A stretch of 64,000 bases of DNA from a cyanobiont of Ornithocercus magnificus (GCA_007996965.1 BIMP01000001.1:1178001-1242000), one strand, 5' to 3'; numbered from the stretch's first letter, positions 26,626 to 36,590 are shown. A program made the numbers and translations. The notes: generated by a model from the sequence alone, not told the origin.

Positions 26626-27717
26626 TTGATAGGTGCAGCTCAGCGTCATTATTTTTTGCTCTGTTTACCTGGCTTGCTGTCGCTAGGATTAATGACTACT
26701 CTGCGAGCCCAGGCTGCAAGTGCTCTTGCAGCCTGGGCGCTCGGAACAGACGGTACTCTTCAATTACGAACCACAACCGGTACTCAACTTGAAGCTTTTT
26801 ACCAGGCAGCACGCGATGGTCGTGGTCCACGAGTCTGGATAGATTTTCCTGGTGAGTTAGTGCGTCCGCGTACCTTGCAGGGCAGTGGTACTGTACGAGA
26901 GATACGCTTAGGAAAGCCTAGCCCTGGCCTGACTCGTCTTGTTATTGAGTTTACTACTCAAGTACGCCTTAATCCCAACAATCTCAAGTTAGTAGGAACA
27001 GCCCCTGACCGTTGGAGCATGTTGCTCGCAGGATTGCCTACACGTGGCCTTCGGCATATCGGCGAAGGTAACCTAGAAAAAAATTTAACCGCTTGGGCCC
27101 CAAGTCGCCATATTGCGCCCAGCCGTGTGCCAGTTAATCCTGCTGGTTTACCCAATGTTCCGAGCAATCGCTACCGAGTTGTGGTTGATCCTGGACATGG
27201 TGGCCCTGATCCAGGAGCTATTGGCATTGGCGGTCTGCGTGAAACCGATGTTGTCCTTGATATCTCGCTACAGGTAGCTGATTTGCTTAAAAATCGCGGG
27301 GTGTATACAACACTCACCCGTACCTCTGACATAGATGTTGATCTTCCACCTCGAGTATCCATTGCTAACCAGGCCAGAGCCACAGTATTTGTGAGTATTC
27401 ACGTCAATGCAATCAGCATGTTGCGGCCAGACGTGAATGGCATAGAGACCTTTTATCATATTAACTCAAGCTCAGCCCGGCTAGCATCTTACATCCATCA
27501 AAGAGTTCTTAATGTTTCTTCTGGCAGTCCTAATCGGGGCGTTCGGCAGGGACGTTTCTTTGTAATACGTCGCACTACCATGCCTTCCGCACTTGTAGAG
27601 ACCGGTTTTGTCACTGGTCAGCTTGACGCACCACGTCTAGCTTCAGGGAGGCATCGCCGTCGTTTAGCGCTCGCTATCGCTGCTGGTATCCTCAGCTACC
27701 TTAGGGAAGTTCGGTGA
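26626..27717 (+). CDS. amiC: N-acetylmuramoyl-L-alanine amidase (AMIN + amidase_3)
   Basis: This secreted zinc enzyme cleaves the peptide from murein during cell separation. From TTG at 26626 (363 aa) the N-terminus is a signal peptide ending near RAQAAS. An AMIN domain (about 35-145) targets it to the septum, and amidase_3 follows. Zinc ligands are His191 (VDPGHGG), Glu206 (LRETDVV) and His259 (VSIHVNA); the catalytic Glu is 325 (ALVETGF). The longer frame from 26536 overlaps the nitrilase gene and lacks a signal start. The stop overlaps murI by 4 bases. Confidence 0.88.
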   Translation: MIGAAQRHYFLLCLPGLLSLGLMTTLRAQAASALAAWALGTDGTLQLRTTTGTQLEAFYQAARDGRGPRVWIDFPGELVRPRTLQGSGTVREIRLGKPSPGLTRLVIEFTTQVRLNPNNLKLVGTAPDRWSMLLAGLPTRGLRHIGEGNLEKNLTAWAPSRHIAPSRVPVNPAGLPNVPSNRYRVVVDPGHGGPDPGAIGIGGLRETDVVLDISLQVADLLKNRGVYTTLTRTSDIDVDLPPRVSIANQARATVFVSIHVNAISMLRPDVNGIETFYHINSSSARLASYIHQRVLNVSSGSPNRGVRQGRFFVIRRTTMPSALVETGFVTGQLDAPRLASGRHRRRLALAIAAGILSYLREVR

Positions 27718-28526
27718 GTCACCAGCTTGGCCTCTTCGATAGCAGCTTAGGCGGCCTTACTGTCTTGCGACGCCTGATAGAGAGCTACGGCCCCATCTCG
27801 TGTCTCTATCTTGGCGATACAGCTCGAGTTCCTTATGGAAACCGTTCAGCCACTGAGATACGCTCCATTGCTGATGAAGTAGTCAGCTGGCTGCGTAAGG
27901 AAAAAGTCTCAGCAGTAGTGATGGCCTGTAACACGACTAATGCATTAGCTCGTGATGTTGCCGAAAGGGCCGCTGCTGGTCTGCCAGTCTTTGGCCTAAT
28001 CGAGTCCGTTGCAGGGCAGGTTAGTGTGTCGCGTGTCGGAGTACTAGCAACGCCGGCAACAGCGGCGTCTGGTGCTTACACTAGAGCTATCCAACGTACT
28101 TGCTTTGAGATCAACATCTTCGAGCAGCCTTGCCCTGCTTTTGTACCAATGATCGAGGCTGGTGACCTAGCCAGTTCTGCCCTGAGGCAAGCTGCTGTCA
28201 GTTATCTTCGACCTCTGCTTAAACAACAAGTTCGCGAGATCATACTTGGCTGTACCCACTATCCCTTGATAGAGCCCTTATTACATCAGCTTCTTCCTCC
28301 AGACATCCGTCTCCTGGATCCAGCACGTGCGCTGGCTCGTGACTTAGACTGCTTTCTTGGCACACCTTTACGCTCGCGCACCTGTAGGGATTTACTGACT
28401 CTTCAATCAACACGCTTATGCGTCACTGCTGATCCTGAAGGCTTTGCCGAGCGTACAGTGAGGTGGCTCGGCATAAGGCCACACGTTGAGTTGGTCAGCC
28501 TGCGGCCATCAGCCTGTGCCTTCTAG
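27714..28526 (+). CDS. murI: Glutamate racemase
   Basis: MurI makes D-glutamate for peptidoglycan. The 270-aa protein has the two catalytic cysteines, Cys72 (VMACNTTNA) and Cys180 (LGCTHYPLI), and the N-terminal GLFDSSLGGLTVL. It starts at GTG 27714, which overlaps the TGA of the amidase gene by 4 bases, a sign of coupled translation. Wall-hydrolase and wall-precursor genes are thus in one operon. About 22 bases separate it from sds. Confidence 0.95.
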   Translation: MSHQLGLFDSSLGGLTVLRRLIESYGPISCLYLGDTARVPYGNRSATEIRSIADEVVSWLRKEKVSAVVMACNTTNALARDVAERAAAGLPVFGLIESVAGQVSVSRVGVLATPATAASGAYTRAIQRTCFEINIFEQPCPAFVPMIEAGDLASSALRQAAVSYLRPLLKQQVREIILGCTHYPLIEPLLHQLLPPDIRLLDPARALARDLDCFLGTPLRSRTCRDLLTLQSTRLCVTADPEGFAERTVRWLGIRPHVELVSLRPSACAF

Positions 28527-28548
28527 GATCGCCGCGCCGAGAGAATCC

Positions 28549-29520
28549 ATGACCACCGCCACAGAGCTGCTGCAGCCAGTCGAACTGGATCTGGAAACCC
28601 TCCTGAGCGATCTGCGCAACCTGATTGGAGCCAAACATCCAATCCTTCAGGCTGCCGCCGAACATCTTTTCAGCGCTGGCGGCAAGCGATTGCGCCCCGG
28701 TATAGTGCTGCTCATTTCACGAGCTCTTGCTCCCGGCGTTGACCTCTCGCCTCGACACCGACGCCTAGCCGAAATCACCGAGATGATCCACACGGCTTCA
28801 CTCGTACACGATGATGTTGTTGATGAGGCGTCGACTCGTCGGGGTGTAGCCACGGTTCACAGTCGCTTTAATCATCGAGTCGCTGTTCTTGCAGGAGACT
28901 TCCTATTTGCTCAAGCAAGCTGGCATCTCGCCAACCTTGATGATCTCGAGGTTGTAAAGCTCCTCAGTCGCATAATCATGGACCTTGCTGATGGTGAAGT
29001 GCGCCAGGGTCTGTTTCGCTACGACACCGGACAAAGTCTAGAAAACTATCTAGAGAAAAGCTACTGCAAAACGGCCTCTTTGATCGCTAACAGCGCCCGC
29101 GCTGCTGGTGTTCTTAGTGGCCTTGCACAGGACCGTCTTGACAGTTTACATCGCTACGGTCGTCAGCTTGGTTTGGCATTTCAAGTTGTAGATGATATTC
29201 TTGACTTTACCGGTAGTGAGCAGCAACTTGGCAAGCCAGCTGCTAGCGACTTATCTAGTGGCTATCTGACAGCACCGGTCCTTTATGCCCTTGAGGAGCG
29301 GCCAGCACTCGCAGGCTTGATCGAGCGTGAGTTCAGCACAGAAGGTGATCTTGAACAGGCACTCAGATTAGTGCGTGAATCAGATGCGATCCTGCGCTCT
29401 CGCCGATTGGCTGAAACCTTTGCACGAGAATCCCGTGAGGTGCTTGCTTGGCTCCCAGATTCTCCCTGTCGTGAAGCCCTGCTAGGTTTCCCAGACTTTG
29501 TACTCAGCCGGCTGTACTAG
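28549..29520 (+). CDS. sds: Solanesyl (all-trans polyprenyl) diphosphate synthase
   Basis: This 323-aa trans-prenyltransferase makes the long side chain of plastoquinone. The first aspartate motif is DDVVD at 88-92, the second DDILD at 215-219. Ala83, five residues before the first motif, is small, which fits long-chain products. I start at ATG 28549 (MTTATELLQPVEL); the frame from 28486 overlaps murI. It is the last gene of the chain and is followed by a hairpin with a T-run. Confidence 0.93.
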   Translation: MTTATELLQPVELDLETLLSDLRNLIGAKHPILQAAAEHLFSAGGKRLRPGIVLLISRALAPGVDLSPRHRRLAEITEMIHTASLVHDDVVDEASTRRGVATVHSRFNHRVAVLAGDFLFAQASWHLANLDDLEVVKLLSRIIMDLADGEVRQGLFRYDTGQSLENYLEKSYCKTASLIANSARAAGVLSGLAQDRLDSLHRYGRQLGLAFQVVDDILDFTGSEQQLGKPAASDLSSGYLTAPVLYALEERPALAGLIEREFSTEGDLEQALRLVRESDAILRSRRLAETFARESREVLAWLPDSPCREALLGFPDFVLSRLY

Positions 29521-29551
29521 ACTAGACAAAAGTTAAACTGAGCTTTAAATG

Positions 29552-29570
29552 GCTCTACTGGAGAGCTTTT
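29552..29570 (+). terminator. Rho-independent-like terminator after sds
   Basis: GCTCT (29552-29556) and AGAGC (29562-29566) form a 5-bp stem with a 5-base loop, followed directly by TTTT. It lies 32 bases after the sds stop and would end the comB-to-sds chain. The stem is short, so it may be inefficient. Confidence 0.45.
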
Positions 29571-29765
29571 ATAATTCTCTACACGTATTGCTCTAGCACT
29601 ATTCAGGATCATCTAGGTACTAAGGAGTAACTCAGGTCGAATCCCTGTGTTCTGTAAGATTTCAAAGAGGGAGGGGAGGAGACAAGAATGGTGCAACTGA
29701 GTGTATCTGTCAAGTCCAGGACGGTTAATCTATTGTGCCTGTGTCTATAGCAGGGTGCTTGAGAA

Positions 29766-31736
29766 ATGAGCGAGAGCCACACGATTGAAAGTGCGCTCCG
29801 CGAGCAGCGGACATTTAGGCCACCGGCTGATTTTGCCACTGTTGCCAGGATAAAAAGTCTCAATAGCTATAGAGATATGAGAGAAGCAGCTCGACGTGAC
29901 CCAGAAGCTTTCTGGGGCAAAGCTGCTATCAACGAGCTAAGCTGGTTTAAACCCTTCCATACGGTTCTTGATTGGTCTAATCCCCCTTTCGCACGCTGGT
30001 TCGACGGGGGTTTCACCAATGTTAGTTACAATTGCCTTGACCGTCACCTGGAAGGAGAATCAGCAGAGCGAACAGCTTTAATCTGGGAAGGTGAACCTGG
30101 TGACGAGCGCCGGTTTACCTATCGGGAGCTACACATTGAAGTCTGTCGTACTGCCAATGCTTTAAAGGCAATTGGAATTACCAAGGGCGATCTTGTTGCT
30201 ATCTATATGCCGATGGTCCCAGAGGCTGCCATCGCTATGCTGGCTTGTGCCAGAATCGGAGCTCCTCACTCAGTAGTGTTTGGCGGTTTCTCTGCAGAGG
30301 CTTTGCGTAGCCGCCTGATCGATGGTGATGCGAGAGCCGTAATCACTGCAGATGGCGGCTTCCGTAAGGGCAAGACAACATACCTTAAGCCAGCGGTAGA
30401 TGTAGCCTTGGCAAATGGAACTTGTCCTAGCGTACATTCAGTACTAGTGCTACAGCGCATCAATAGACCTATTGGAATGACGGAGGGGCGAGATATCTGG
30501 TGGCATAGTTTGGTGCCGTTTCAGTCTTCTGACTGTCCTGCAGAACCTATGGCCAGCGAAGACTGCTTATTTATACTTTATACTTCTGGGTCTACTGGTA
30601 AACCGAAAGGAGTAGTGCATACTACCGCTGGCTATAACCTCTGGGTTCACCTAACATTCCAGTGGATTTTTGATATTCGTTCTGATGACATTTACTGGTG
30701 TACTGCAGATGTCGGCTGGATCACTGGTCACAGCTACATCATTTATGGACCACTATCCAACGGAGCAACAACGGTGATGTATGAAGGGGCTCCACGCCCC
30801 TCAAAGCCTGGTGCTTTCTGGGAGCTGATCCAGAAGCACAAAGTTACAATCTTCTATACCGCCCCTACTGCAATACGTGCTTTTATGAAAAGTGGCCGTG
30901 AGATTCCGGATCAGTACAACATATCTAGCTTGCGCTTGCTCGGCACTGTTGGCGAGCCAATTAATCCCGAAGCTTGGATCTGGTACCATAATATAATAGG
31001 AATGGGTCGATGTCCTATTGTGGATACCTGGTGGCAGACAGAGACTGGTGGTGTAATGATTAGTCCACTCCCTGGTGCAACTCCTACTAAACCTGGTTCT
31101 GCTGCTTTACCACTACCTGGCATCGAAGCTGATGTAGTCGACACTAATGGCATCAGTGTTGCTCCTAATGAGGGTGGCTATCTCGTAGTGCGTCAACCCT
31201 GGCCCGGAATGATGCGAACAGTACACGGTAATTCCCAGAGGTTTCTTGAAAGCTACTGGGAGCATATTTGCCCAAGCGACGGTAGTCACGTCTACTTTGC
31301 AGGAGACGGGGCCCGCCAGGACAGTGATGGCTACTTTTGGATTATGGGGCGTGTTGACGATGTAATCAATGTGTCCGGTCATCGCCTAGGGACTATGGAA
31401 ATCGAGTCAGCTCTAGTAAGTCATCCTGCAGTTGCCGAGGCAGCAGTTGTGGGACGCCCTGACACTCTCAAAGGTGAGGGGATTGTTGCCTTTATTACAC
31501 TAACCAAGCATAATAGTTGCGATAATATATTAATTGAGGAACTGCGCGCTCATGTTGCTCAAGAAATAGGAGTGATAGCGCGGCCAGATGAGATTCGCTG
31601 CAGTGACGCTCTACCGAAAACACGCAGTGGCAAAATCATGCGCCGTATTTTGCGGGCTCTTGCAGCTGGTAAGGAAATCAGTGGCGATACGACCACTCTT
31701 GAAGACCGTTCTGTGCTTGATCGCCTACGGGGCTGA
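29766..31736 (+). CDS. acs: Acetyl-CoA synthetase
   Basis: This 656-aa AMP-forming ligase activates acetate to acetyl-CoA. The P-loop [11 protein letters not shown] lies near 275, the WWQTETGG motif in the middle, and the C-terminal hinge carries [15 protein letters not shown]. The catalytic, acetylation-sensitive Lys lies near the end in TRSGKIMRR. The length matches bacterial Acs. It starts at ATG 29766 and ends one base before the convergent DUF1350 gene, so the two transcripts end back to back. Confidence 0.95.
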   Translation: MSESHTIESALREQRTFRPPADFATVARIKSLNSYRDMREAARRDPEAFWGKAAINELSWFKPFHTVLDWSNPPFARWFDGGFTNVSYNCLDRHLEGESAERTALIWEGEPGDERRFTYRELHIEVCRTANALKAIGITKGDLVAIYMPMVPEAAIAMLACARIGAPHSVVFGGFSAEALRSRLIDGDARAVITADGGFRKGKTTYLKPAVDVALANGTCPSVHSVLVLQRINRPIGMTEGRDIWWHSLVPFQSSDCPAEPMASEDCLFILYTSGSTGKPKGVVHTTAGYNLWVHLTFQWIFDIRSDDIYWCTADVGWITGHSYIIYGPLSNGATTVMYEGAPRPSKPGAFWELIQKHKVTIFYTAPTAIRAFMKSGREIPDQYNISSLRLLGTVGEPINPEAWIWYHNIIGMGRCPIVDTWWQTETGGVMISPLPGATPTKPGSAALPLPGIEADVVDTNGISVAPNEGGYLVVRQPWPGMMRTVHGNSQRFLESYWEHICPSDGSHVYFAGDGARQDSDGYFWIMGRVDDVINVSGHRLGTMEIESALVSHPAVAEAAVVGRPDTLKGEGIVAFITLTKHNSCDNILIEELRAHVAQEIGVIARPDEIRCSDALPKTRSGKIMRRILRALAAGKEISGDTTTLEDRSVLDRLRG

Positions 31737-31737
31737 A

Positions 31738-32466
31738 TCAGTTCGTTGCCCAGTTAGAGATTGCCTCTTGCAAAAGCTCAATTGTCCGCCTACGTCTGGT
31801 ATCTTCTGCCCAGTCACCTAAAAGTTGGCGCCGCAGCCCAGCACTAGCCGGTGTTAGATGATTCCCTGGCAGATGCCAACTATAGGAACAATCTCTATGG
31901 CGGGAACGAAGACTACTGAGCAATTCATTGCTTTGATCCAAGGCATCACTGCCAAATTTGACTACCAGATTTCGCTCCTGTGTGTAACTTTCCCGGACTA
32001 AGCGTAGCGTCTCTCGAGGTGAAGGACTAAACCCAGTTTTAATCCCTAGCTGCGTCAGGTCCTTAAGCAAAGGAATTGAGCGATCAGCAGCAAAGTTGTT
32101 AAAACTGAGTGCAACCATCGCTCGGCAACTTCGCCCACCATCTGGAGCTAGCAAGTGCAGCTTGCAACCAAGGCTATGACCTAGGCGCAATGTTGCTAGG
32201 CGCCGAATTCCTAAATATTGGAGTAGTGATTCTCTTGCTTGCCGGAATGCCTGCCAGGCTTCACGTGCTTGAAACTGGTGATCCAAAGTTGGTACATATG
32301 TCCAGGCATGAACAGCGATGCCCTGTCTGACTATCCCTTCTAGAAGTCGCCCGTAGGTTATCTGGGGTCCAACTGCAAGATAAGTACCACCTATCATTTC
32401 TATAATAGCACTTGGCTGTGTTGGCCAGAGCGCCCAGATGTTGCCGAGTTTGTGCCAATGTGTCAT
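31738..32466 (-). CDS. DUF1350 alpha/beta-hydrolase-fold protein
   Basis: This 242-aa protein belongs to DUF1350, a cyanobacterial and plastid family with an alpha/beta-hydrolase fold. A nucleophile elbow is visible as GHSLGCKLHLLA near residue 95, so the serine may be catalytic. The substrate is unknown. The opening WALWPTQPSAIIEMIGGTYL is typical of the family. It overlaps the stop of the peroxiredoxin gene by four bases, so the two are one operon. Confidence 0.8.
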   Translation of the reverse strand: MTHWHKLGNIWALWPTQPSAIIEMIGGTYLAVGPQITYGRLLEGIVRQGIAVHAWTYVPTLDHQFQAREAWQAFRQARESLLQYLGIRRLATLRLGHSLGCKLHLLAPDGGRSCRAMVALSFNNFAADRSIPLLKDLTQLGIKTGFSPSPRETLRLVRESYTQERNLVVKFGSDALDQSNELLSSLRSRHRDCSYSWHLPGNHLTPASAGLRRQLLGDWAEDTRRRRTIELLQEAISNWATN

Positions 32467-32924
32467 GTTCCTTGCTGTAGTTTCTCAACAATTCGTCGGG
32501 CTTCTAGGACATGTGCAGGACCATCGAGCAAGTTGTTGAAAATGTGTCTGATAATTCCCTTAGCGTCAATCACATAGGTTACTCGCCCAGGGAATAGTCC
32601 CAGTGCACGCGGTACACCAAAGGCCCGGCGCAAGTTACTGCCGCGGTCGCTTAGGAGCGGAAAGGGCAACTGGTGGCGTCTGGCAAAGCGTTGATGACTT
32701 GCGTTAGTATCACTGCTTACACCCCAAACCTCGGCCCCAAAACCCAAAAGCGCAGCATGACTATCGCGGAAGCTACAGACTTCTGCTGTGCAGCCAGGGG
32801 TATCATCCTTAGGGTAAAAGAACAGAACTAGGGTCTTACCTCTTACATCTGTACTAGCCCGAATAACACCATCTTGGTCCTTGAGCATAATCTCTGGAAT
32901 ATGGTCCCCAATAGACAGGCTCAT
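32463..32924 (-). CDS. bcp: Peroxiredoxin Q (Bcp)
   Basis: This thioredoxin-dependent peroxidase of about 153 aa reduces H2O2 and lipid peroxides. The motif TPGCTAEVCSFRD holds the peroxidatic Cys and the resolving Cys five residues later, as in PrxQ. FYPKDDTPGC and GVSSDTNASHQRF also fit. I start at MSLSIGD (32924); an upstream in-frame codon adds five residues. The stop overlaps the DUF1350 start. Confidence 0.93.
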   Translation of the reverse strand: MSLSIGDHIPEIMLKDQDGVIRASTDVRGKTLVLFFYPKDDTPGCTAEVCSFRDSHAALLGFGAEVWGVSSDTNASHQRFARRHQLPFPLLSDRGSNLRRAFGVPRALGLFPGRVTYVIDAKGIIRHIFNNLLDGPAHVLEARRIVEKLQQGT

Positions 32925-32983
32925 CACAGATCCGGGCAAAGTCTCGGCAACCCTAATAACCCCTTGTCTAACGTGGAAGATTT

Positions 32984-33814
32984 ATGGATATAGGTGTACA
33001 CGGGATACCTATGGTAGCAGGGAGCGAGAGATCTGCTCTTAGTTTCTCTGAATCAGCCCAGTTAGGTCTTTTGACAGATACTGCAGATATCTGTCGCACC
33101 ACACCTGTATCAGTCCGATCACTACTGATATTAGATACTGAGACCACTGGTCTAAACCCAGACCAAGGTCAGTGCTTAGAGATAGGAGCCATTCTCTTCG
33201 ATGTGCCGTCTCGCTCCATACTCATTCAGCAATCCTTCTTGCTACCGGTCGAGTCGAATTTGGCCGAAGCTATCAACCAAGTCCCTGCATCTGTCACCAG
33301 GATTTCTCAGCCTTGGAGACCGGCATTAATGCTGTTCCGAGAACTAATCACCACTTGTGATGTTGTTGTGGCACACAATGCTGCGTTCGATCGGCCTTGG
33401 TTTGGCCGGCCACCTTTGCCCCCAGTTAACCGTCCTTGGCTTTGCTCGATGGAAGAGATACCTTGGCCTGCCGAGCGCCAGCTCCGAGCCAGACCATCTA
33501 TTCGTGATCTTGCCTTGGCATACGGCATCCCAGTTTGGTCTGCTCATCGTGCGCTTACAGATTGTACCTACTTGGCAGAGGTATTCCGTCGCTGTGATGA
33601 CCTTGAACAACGAATATTACTTGGCTTGGAGCCTCGCTGTCTAATGCAAGCTCAGGTTTCCTACGATAATCGTCATCTAGCTCGGGACGCTGGGTTTTGC
33701 TGGAACGACCCCATCCGTGGTGCTTGGACTCGCCGTCTCAGCAATCGCGAGACACTTGCTCTTGGGTTTCCTGTAGTCCCCGTCAATGCTGCTGCACAGC
33801 ATTTGGTGGATTAA
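32984..33814 (+). CDS. DEDDh 3'-5' exonuclease (DnaQ-like)
   Basis: This 276-aa protein has the exonuclease motifs Exo I (LILDTETTGLNP, near 48), Exo II (VVAHNAAFDRPW) and Exo III (HRALTDCTYLAE). The DEDDh set is complete. It resembles the DnaQ/epsilon proofreading domain, but about 70 C-terminal residues differ and it may be a stand-alone repair or RNA exonuclease. The N-terminal 40 residues are not part of the domain. It is divergent from bcp. Confidence 0.8.
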   Translation: MDIGVHGIPMVAGSERSALSFSESAQLGLLTDTADICRTTPVSVRSLLILDTETTGLNPDQGQCLEIGAILFDVPSRSILIQQSFLLPVESNLAEAINQVPASVTRISQPWRPALMLFRELITTCDVVVAHNAAFDRPWFGRPPLPPVNRPWLCSMEEIPWPAERQLRARPSIRDLALAYGIPVWSAHRALTDCTYLAEVFRRCDDLEQRILLGLEPRCLMQAQVSYDNRHLARDAGFCWNDPIRGAWTRRLSNRETLALGFPVVPVNAAAQHLVD

Positions 33815-34282
33815 ACTGAAAAGTCACGGTGCTCCAGCTGAAGTGGTCCTTTTCTTACAACGGTACCGGGATTACTAGCTGGTAGTTTCTAAAGATGATC
33901 TTTGGTTAGCATCGCACTACCATAGACTGTTTACCAGCATCCTAACTAAGCCTGTGACATGCAGGCCTGCGCATCTGGGCTTGCTCAAGTTAAGGTGTAA
34001 TTTCTCTAGGAAGAGTAGTCGCTCGTTAGTAACATTGCCCCAAATTCCTAGAACCATCCCAGATAACTTGAGGGGTACTGTTAAGTTTGCTACTGCCTGC
34101 TGCCATTAATTGTCAACGCAGTGTTACGCCACGCAACATATCTCCAGGTTACTGAAAGGCAGATAGGCCTTGGCTTTTGCAGTTGTACCGGGAGCTGCTC
34201 CCCAACCTCTTAACCAAGTCCTAACGACTGAATGGCTAGCTATAAGCTACGCGTAGTTAGCTAGGACTTTGTAGATTCTCCA
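33815..34282. other. Spacer upstream of pstS
   Basis: About 470 bases have no convincing coding frame. Near the pstS end lie a short GC-rich hairpin, GGGAG and CTCCC at 34190-34202, and a candidate Pho box just after it. Confidence 0.5.
34209..34227 (+). promoter_or_regulatory. Candidate Pho box before pstS
   Basis: CTTAACCA (34209-34216) fits the cyanobacterial Pho-box repeat PyTTAAPyPy(T/A) exactly. After a 3-base spacer, CCTAACGA (34220-34227) matches 6 of 8 positions. The direct-repeat spacing is the known one. It lies about 55 bases upstream of pstS, a classical phosphate-starvation gene, which makes PhoB/PhoR control likely. A third repeat at the expected place is poor. Confidence 0.5.
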
Positions 34283-35248
34283 ATGGTCTTCGTAAAAAGG
34301 GTAATGATTTTTGGCTCTCTCATTGCTATTAGCACTAGTGCCACCGCTGCCAACCGCCTCAATGGTGCCGGCGCTTCCTTCCCCGAAAAGATTTATAGTC
34401 GTTGGTTCTCTGAACTTGCCAGATCTGGTGGTCCTCAAGTCAATTATCAAGCTGTGGGTTCTGGTTCTGGTCGTAAAGCCTTCATTGATCAGACTGTAAG
34501 CTTTGGTGCCTCTGATGACCCAATAAAAGCAGAGGACATAATTAAAGTTAAGCGTGGTGTGGTACAGATTCCAATGGTCGGTGGTACTATAGCCTTTGGT
34601 TACAACTATGACTGTAATCTAAAGTTAACTCAACAGCAAGCTGTCCAAGTCGCCATGGGTAAGATCAAAGACTGGAAGCAACTTGGCTGCCCCGCTGGTG
34701 AACTTACCTGGATATATCGCTCTGATGGCTCTGGCACTACTAAAGCCTTCACTAGTTCTATGGAAGCCTTTTCTAAAGAGTGGACTTTGGGAATCGGTAA
34801 GTCCGTAAAGTGGCCTTCTGGTATTGGTGCTAAAGGCAATCCTGGCGTTGCAGGATTTATTCAAAATATTAGAGGATCGATTGGCTATGTTAACCAATCT
34901 TATATTGGTAACAATATTAGGGCTGCTGCTCTCCAGAATAAATCCGGCGAGTATATCAAGCCTAGTAGTAGCTCTGGTGCTAGAGCTTTGAACAGCATTA
35001 GGCTAGACGTAAACTTAGCCGGCAGAAATCCCAATCCTGCGGCTAGTGGAGCTTATTCTATAGCTAGCCTAACATGGGTCTTGGCATACGAAACTGGCAA
35101 TGGTAAAAATGCTGATGCCCTACGTAAAACTTTTAGCTTCATGCTAAGCAGCGAAGCTCAAGCTTATGCTTCTGCTCTTGGCTTTGTTCCCCTTAAAGGT
35201 GAGATCCTCAATAAAGCCCGTGCTGCAATAGGTAGGATTGGTGAATAG
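34283..35248 (+). CDS. pstS: Phosphate ABC transporter substrate-binding protein
   Basis: PstS binds phosphate in the periplasm for high-affinity uptake. This 321-aa protein has a signal peptide (1-22, ISTSATAA). The family's NGAGASFPEKIYSRWF, VGSGSGRKAFIDQ and SDGSGTTKAFTSSM phosphate-binding loops are all present. It starts at ATG 34283; an alternative start is ATG at residue 8. No pstCAB is adjacent, as is usual for the stand-alone pstS genes of marine picocyanobacteria. Confidence 0.93.
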   Translation: MVFVKRVMIFGSLIAISTSATAANRLNGAGASFPEKIYSRWFSELARSGGPQVNYQAVGSGSGRKAFIDQTVSFGASDDPIKAEDIIKVKRGVVQIPMVGGTIAFGYNYDCNLKLTQQQAVQVAMGKIKDWKQLGCPAGELTWIYRSDGSGTTKAFTSSMEAFSKEWTLGIGKSVKWPSGIGAKGNPGVAGFIQNIRGSIGYVNQSYIGNNIRAAALQNKSGEYIKPSSSSGARALNSIRLDVNLAGRNPNPAASGAYSIASLTWVLAYETGNGKNADALRKTFSFMLSSEAQAYASALGFVPLKGEILNKARAAIGRIGE

Positions 35249-36050
35249 ATAAGGTGAACCACCCAGTTTGTCGAGAGCTATTGAGTTACTAGGTATAGGA
35301 AAAGAGTGTGGTACTTCCTCTTCAAATAGTTAGTGTAATTGGCCAAGTTGTTTTTTTGGTTGCTGTCTTTGGCCTCTCTCGATAGTTGTAGGGTAGTCAT
35401 ACACACTTCAAAGTGAAATAAAGTTTCTTTTCTAGAGTTGATGGCACAAGCCACAAGCCTTCTATAAAGAGAAGCTTAAGACTAATTCTTGATAACACTT
35501 TTATAGCCTTGCAAACTATTAGTGTGTTAAGCCGTTGGAGAAGCTGACAGTGCTGAAGATTGGGTAATTTCTTTAAACTTCTCAAGGATGAGCCTAGATA
35601 TACAAGATAAGGTGAAGGGAAAGGCAAAAGACTCAAAACAAGGTCCAGATTAATTTATCTAAGTTCAATGAGAGCAATAGTATTTGGACCCAAGGCCTTT
35701 ATTGCCTCATGTTGGGTTAACAGTAAGAGTCAGATAGCTAATACTACTAATCTCTCTTCCTCACTCAGTACTTTTGTTAATATTGCCACTAGAGCTTTCG
35801 AGGAGAGAATAGAAGTTCAGAAAGATTTTTAGCAGTTAGCTCTCCTTAATGCCAGAGGGACAGCTTACTTATTTATCTTGTTACAGGGTAATTAAAGCCA
35901 ATCAATTTGCCTTGGAGTCCAGCCTTCTTCTATCTATCAGTTTCATTATTGAACCACCCCTTCTCATTATTGGTTGAAAGAAAGTAAAAGTAGAAGAGCT
36001 AAATCTAGTAGAGTCTGGATTCACAATTGAGCTTTAAACAAGAATCTGAA
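35249..36050. other. 800-base gene-free spacer next to tRNA-Pro
   Basis: This is the longest gene-poor stretch in the window. Frames are short and of poor quality. GGCCAA (35341-35346) can pair with TTGGCC (35369-35374), with a T7 run in the loop, and TCGAGAG (35271-35277) is complementary to CTCTCGA (35376-35382). These may form the pstS 3' end. I see no integrase and no duplicate of the tRNA 3' end. Confidence 0.5.
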
Positions 36051-36124
36051 TCGGAGCGGCGGGATTTGAACCCACGACCCCCACTACCCCAAAGTGGTGC
36101 GCTACCAAGCTGCGCTACGCCCCG
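36051..36124 (-). tRNA. trnP-GGG: tRNA-Pro(GGG)
   Basis: The minus strand folds as a 74-nt cloverleaf. The 7-bp acceptor CGGGGCG pairs with CGCTCCG (one G-U). The D-arm stem is GCGC/GCGC, the anticodon stem CCACT/AGTGG has loop TTGGGGT (anticodon GGG), and the T-arm has loop TTCAAAT. The discriminator base is A and the CCA end is not encoded. It lies between a long spacer and a small conserved gene. Confidence 0.95.
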
Positions 36125-36186
36125 ATAGACTAACACTAGCAACTCACAGCAAACTACATCATTATCTGCCTTGAGCCATGTTGCCA

Positions 36187-36516
36187 CTACTGGCGACTGA
36201 TGCAGTGTAGTAGACGTTGTGTTAACTCCTCTCGTCCGCTTGCAGCATAGCCTAGGAGACCGAGTTCTTGTGCCAACTGACGTAGGTCCCTAACAAGCAT
36301 TCCAGCGAGCCAAAGTTCAGGCATCTGCCTCCAGGCTTTGGAATTAATCTGTAATGACTCACTCGAGTCTCTAGGATTAAGCAGCAAAGTTCCTTCGGCA
36401 AGCCACTCGGGTATCAGGAACGTTAAAACTGCGATCAAACTATAGAGCTCGACCATACCTTGTGGTAGCGGATGTAACTGTCGATGTGGAGGCCGTGGGG
36501 ATCTTGAGTGTGACAC
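36187..36516 (-). CDS. Small protein with SAP/Rho-N-like C-terminus
   Basis: This 109-aa frame (or 89 aa from the internal ATG at 36456, MVELYSLIAVL) has one hydrophobic N-terminal segment. The C-terminal helical motif is LVRDLRQLAQELGLLGYAAS followed by REELTQRLL. That motif resembles the SAP/Rho-N-type helix-extended-loop-helix that binds nucleic acid in other proteins. I infer no function beyond that. It is upstream of tRNA-Pro on the same strand. Confidence 0.6.
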   Translation of the reverse strand: MSHSRSPRPPHRQLHPLPQGMVELYSLIAVLTFLIPEWLAEGTLLLNPRDSSESLQINSKAWRQMPELWLAGMLVRDLRQLAQELGLLGYAASGREELTQRLLHCISRQ

Positions 36517-36590
36517 AGCGCAGAGTTACCTATTTGGAATAGGCACAACATTGTCACAACTACACAAGGTTGTGGCCCTACTAGACTAAA

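Noticed and set aside
29630-29655. AGGTCGAATCCCTG resembling a T-arm upstream of acs
   Set aside because: No cloverleaf can be completed; the sequence lies in an ordinary promoter spacer.
36005-36187. 60-codon frame with VAQLGSAPLWGSGGRGFKS
   Set aside because: This is the classic translation of a tRNA gene (tRNA-Pro here), not a protein.
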